NCBI GenBank assembly: GCA_947454055.1
Contig: CANGIS010000033.1
Span: 1 to 32,043 of the forward strand
Reading direction: 5' to 3'
DNA: 32,043 bases
Origin: Hyphomicrobiales bacterium
GTDB lineage: Bacteria > Pseudomonadota > Alphaproteobacteria > Rhizobiales > Beijerinckiaceae
Positions 30,975 through 32,043 of the stretch are shown piece after piece. The notes below the pieces were generated by a model. The model saw nothing but the letters and a program-made list of their open reading frames with translations, searched no databases and had not been told where the DNA came from. Positions within the stretch are counted from its first letter, which is position 1; every line of letters begins with the position of its first letter. Both the position numbers and the translations under genes were made by a program.

Positions 30975-32042
30975 TTAGTTAACTGAACAAATTGGATCAA
31001 GAAGCACTTCTCCCTTATGATTTATTATTACTACCCTCTTACCAATGCCTACGCTTGCCAAACTATCTCTAAAAGGCATTACATAATCAAACTGAGGTGG
31101 GATTACAAACACCCCATGATGATTGATAAATCCCCATTTACTGCCAGACATTGCAGGAGCTAATCCCTCACTAAAACCTGAGCTTCCCTCAAAGAAGAAT
31201 AAATTACCAATGTGAAATTGTCTCTTAATAACGGTTGATCCAGAACGATCAATAAAGCTGGATTGTTCTCCAACCGTTACTGCCGCTAATCCCTCCCTGA
31301 AATCGTCTGCGACATCATACTGCGGGTTAATAACAATTTTTCCACTACGGTCTATAAAACCCCACTTTCCACCGATATCTACACGCGCCAAATCTTCTGA
31401 AAAACTAAAAGCTCCGTCAAATTGCGGATTGATGACTTTCTTCCCTGTATTATCAATAAAACCCCACTTCTTTGCGATTTTAACTGTTGCTAATCCTCCA
31501 TTAAATCGAAAAGTGATATCATAATTCAGGCTAATTTTTAAGACACCTGAGTGATCCAAAAAACCACTTTTTTCACCAACACGAACTGATGCTAAACCTT
31601 CGCTAAAGCTATCCACATTATCGAATTGAAGATTAAATACTGATTTTCCAGTTTTATCGATAAAATAACCTTTTTTGCCAATTATTACTGCAGCAAGCCC
31701 TTCGCTAAATGGGTAAGCAAAATCATACTGCGGGTTAATAACAATTTTTCCACTGAGGTCTAAAAAGCCCCACTTTCCACCAATCTCTATACGCGCCAAG
31801 TCTTCTGAAAAACCATAAGCTCTATCGAATTGCGGATTGATGACCCAACAATGGTTTCTATTTACATAACCCCACTTGCCATCGCTTTTTTGAAAGGGAG
31901 TATTGCTTTCGGTTGCAGAAAACCCATCTTCTAAGTCACCAGCCCAAACGGTTAAGTTAGCCATTTGACAGCAAGCAACTAGAGCAATTACTTGCGTCAA
32001 ATTAACTGCTGCTCTTGCCAATTTGGTGCTTAAATGCGCCAT
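30975..32042 (-). CDS. WG-repeat (KWG) protein, probably secreted
   Basis: 355 residues from the ATG at 32042, one base from the window edge, so the start could be further upstream. The N-terminus LARAAVNLTQVIALVACCQM with TVWAGD looks like a signal peptide, so the product is probably exported. The rest consists of about nine WG-type repeats of about 34 residues, with the pattern KWGFIDxxGKxVINPQFDxxxxFSEGLAxVxI. Five copies keep the KWG triplet; the others have KGY, KSG, QSS or RVV. Repeats fold as beta elements and are found in surface or peptidoglycan-related proteins of unknown role. DNA is strongly AT-rich compared with the rest of the window, consistent with acquisition together with the integrase. 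Confidence 0.8.
   Translation of the reverse strand: MAHLSTKLARAAVNLTQVIALVACCQMANLTVWAGDLEDGFSATESNTPFQKSDGKWGYVNRNHCWVINPQFDRAYGFSEDLARIEIGGKWGFLDLSGKIVINPQYDFAYPFSEGLAAVIIGKKGYFIDKTGKSVFNLQFDNVDSFSEGLASVRVGEKSGFLDHSGVLKISLNYDITFRFNGGLATVKIAKKWGFIDNTGKKVINPQFDGAFSFSEDLARVDIGGKWGFIDRSGKIVINPQYDVADDFREGLAAVTVGEQSSFIDRSGSTVIKRQFHIGNLFFFEGSSGFSEGLAPAMSGSKWGFINHHGVFVIPPQFDYVMPFRDSLASVGIGKRVVIINHKGEVLLDPICSVN
31314..31436. repeat. DNA-level internal duplication in WG-repeat gene, copy 1
   Basis: About 123 bp that closely match 31722-31844. The offset is 408 bp, exactly four 102-bp (34-residue) units. Segments such as CATACTGCGGGTTAATAAC and AATTGCGGATTGATGAC are identical in both. Confidence 0.75.
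31722..31844. repeat. DNA-level internal duplication in WG-repeat gene, copy 2
   Basis: Partner of 31314-31436 with constant 408-bp offset. High nucleotide identity, including silent positions, indicates a fairly recent duplication or gene conversion among the repeat units. Confidence 0.75.
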
Positions 32043-32043
32043 G

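Overview
The window looks like a chromosomal segment of an alphaproteobacterium, most likely in the order Hyphomicrobiales (Rhizobiales). This rests on gene content: a COX15-type heme A synthase, then a DUF2842 protein, an O-acetylhomoserine sulfhydrylase, a CoA-binding protein, an ECHDC3-like crotonase, a PaaI thioesterase and rplM-rpsI. GTG and TTG starts, and start/stop overlaps that suggest translational coupling, also fit. The genus cannot be read from the sequence.

Region 1 (about 1-5550) is a surface-glycan block: a SAM methyltransferase and a sulfotransferase that are translationally coupled, and three glycosyltransferases. It probably assembles and decorates an exopolysaccharide, capsule or other glycan. 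Region 2 (5550-5893) is a gap with no convincing gene.

Region 3 (5894-18982) is the most interesting part: a LacI-regulated carbohydrate locus. A leftward run of seven closely spaced genes encodes a Gfo/Idh dehydrogenase, a TIM-barrel isomerase, a DUF4432 epimerase-like protein, a membrane di-iron desaturase/hydroxylase, a PanB-like protein that lacks the usual metal ligands, an SDR dehydrogenase and a cupin of the dihydroxyacetophenone-dioxygenase type. A 310-bp, very AT-rich divergent region separates it from a LacI-family repressor gene. That gene is followed by a complete RbsABC-like importer (binding protein, terminator, double ATPase, two permeases). A perfect 14-bp palindrome lies just downstream of an extended -10 box before the binding-protein gene, and part of it recurs before the Gfo/Idh operon. 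The inferred logic is that one repressor controls uptake and catabolism of one unidentified polyol or sugar derivative, whose breakdown needs two apparent oxygenases.

Region 4 (19206-29185) is housekeeping and respiration: rhodanese, cyanide-insensitive bd oxidase (cioA, cioB and a 49-residue DUF2474 subunit from a TTG start), DUF2842, heme A synthase, a pair of overlapping tiny membrane-protein genes, a universal stress protein, metZ, a CoA-binding protein, the ECHDC3-like protein, a thioesterase, and rplM-rpsI with a good promoter and terminator.

Region 5 (29186-32043) is probably acquired DNA inserted after rpsI: a tyrosine recombinase flanked by similar 18-bp repeats, then a visibly AT-rich secreted WG-repeat protein that starts at the window edge. 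The rest of the element lies beyond the window.
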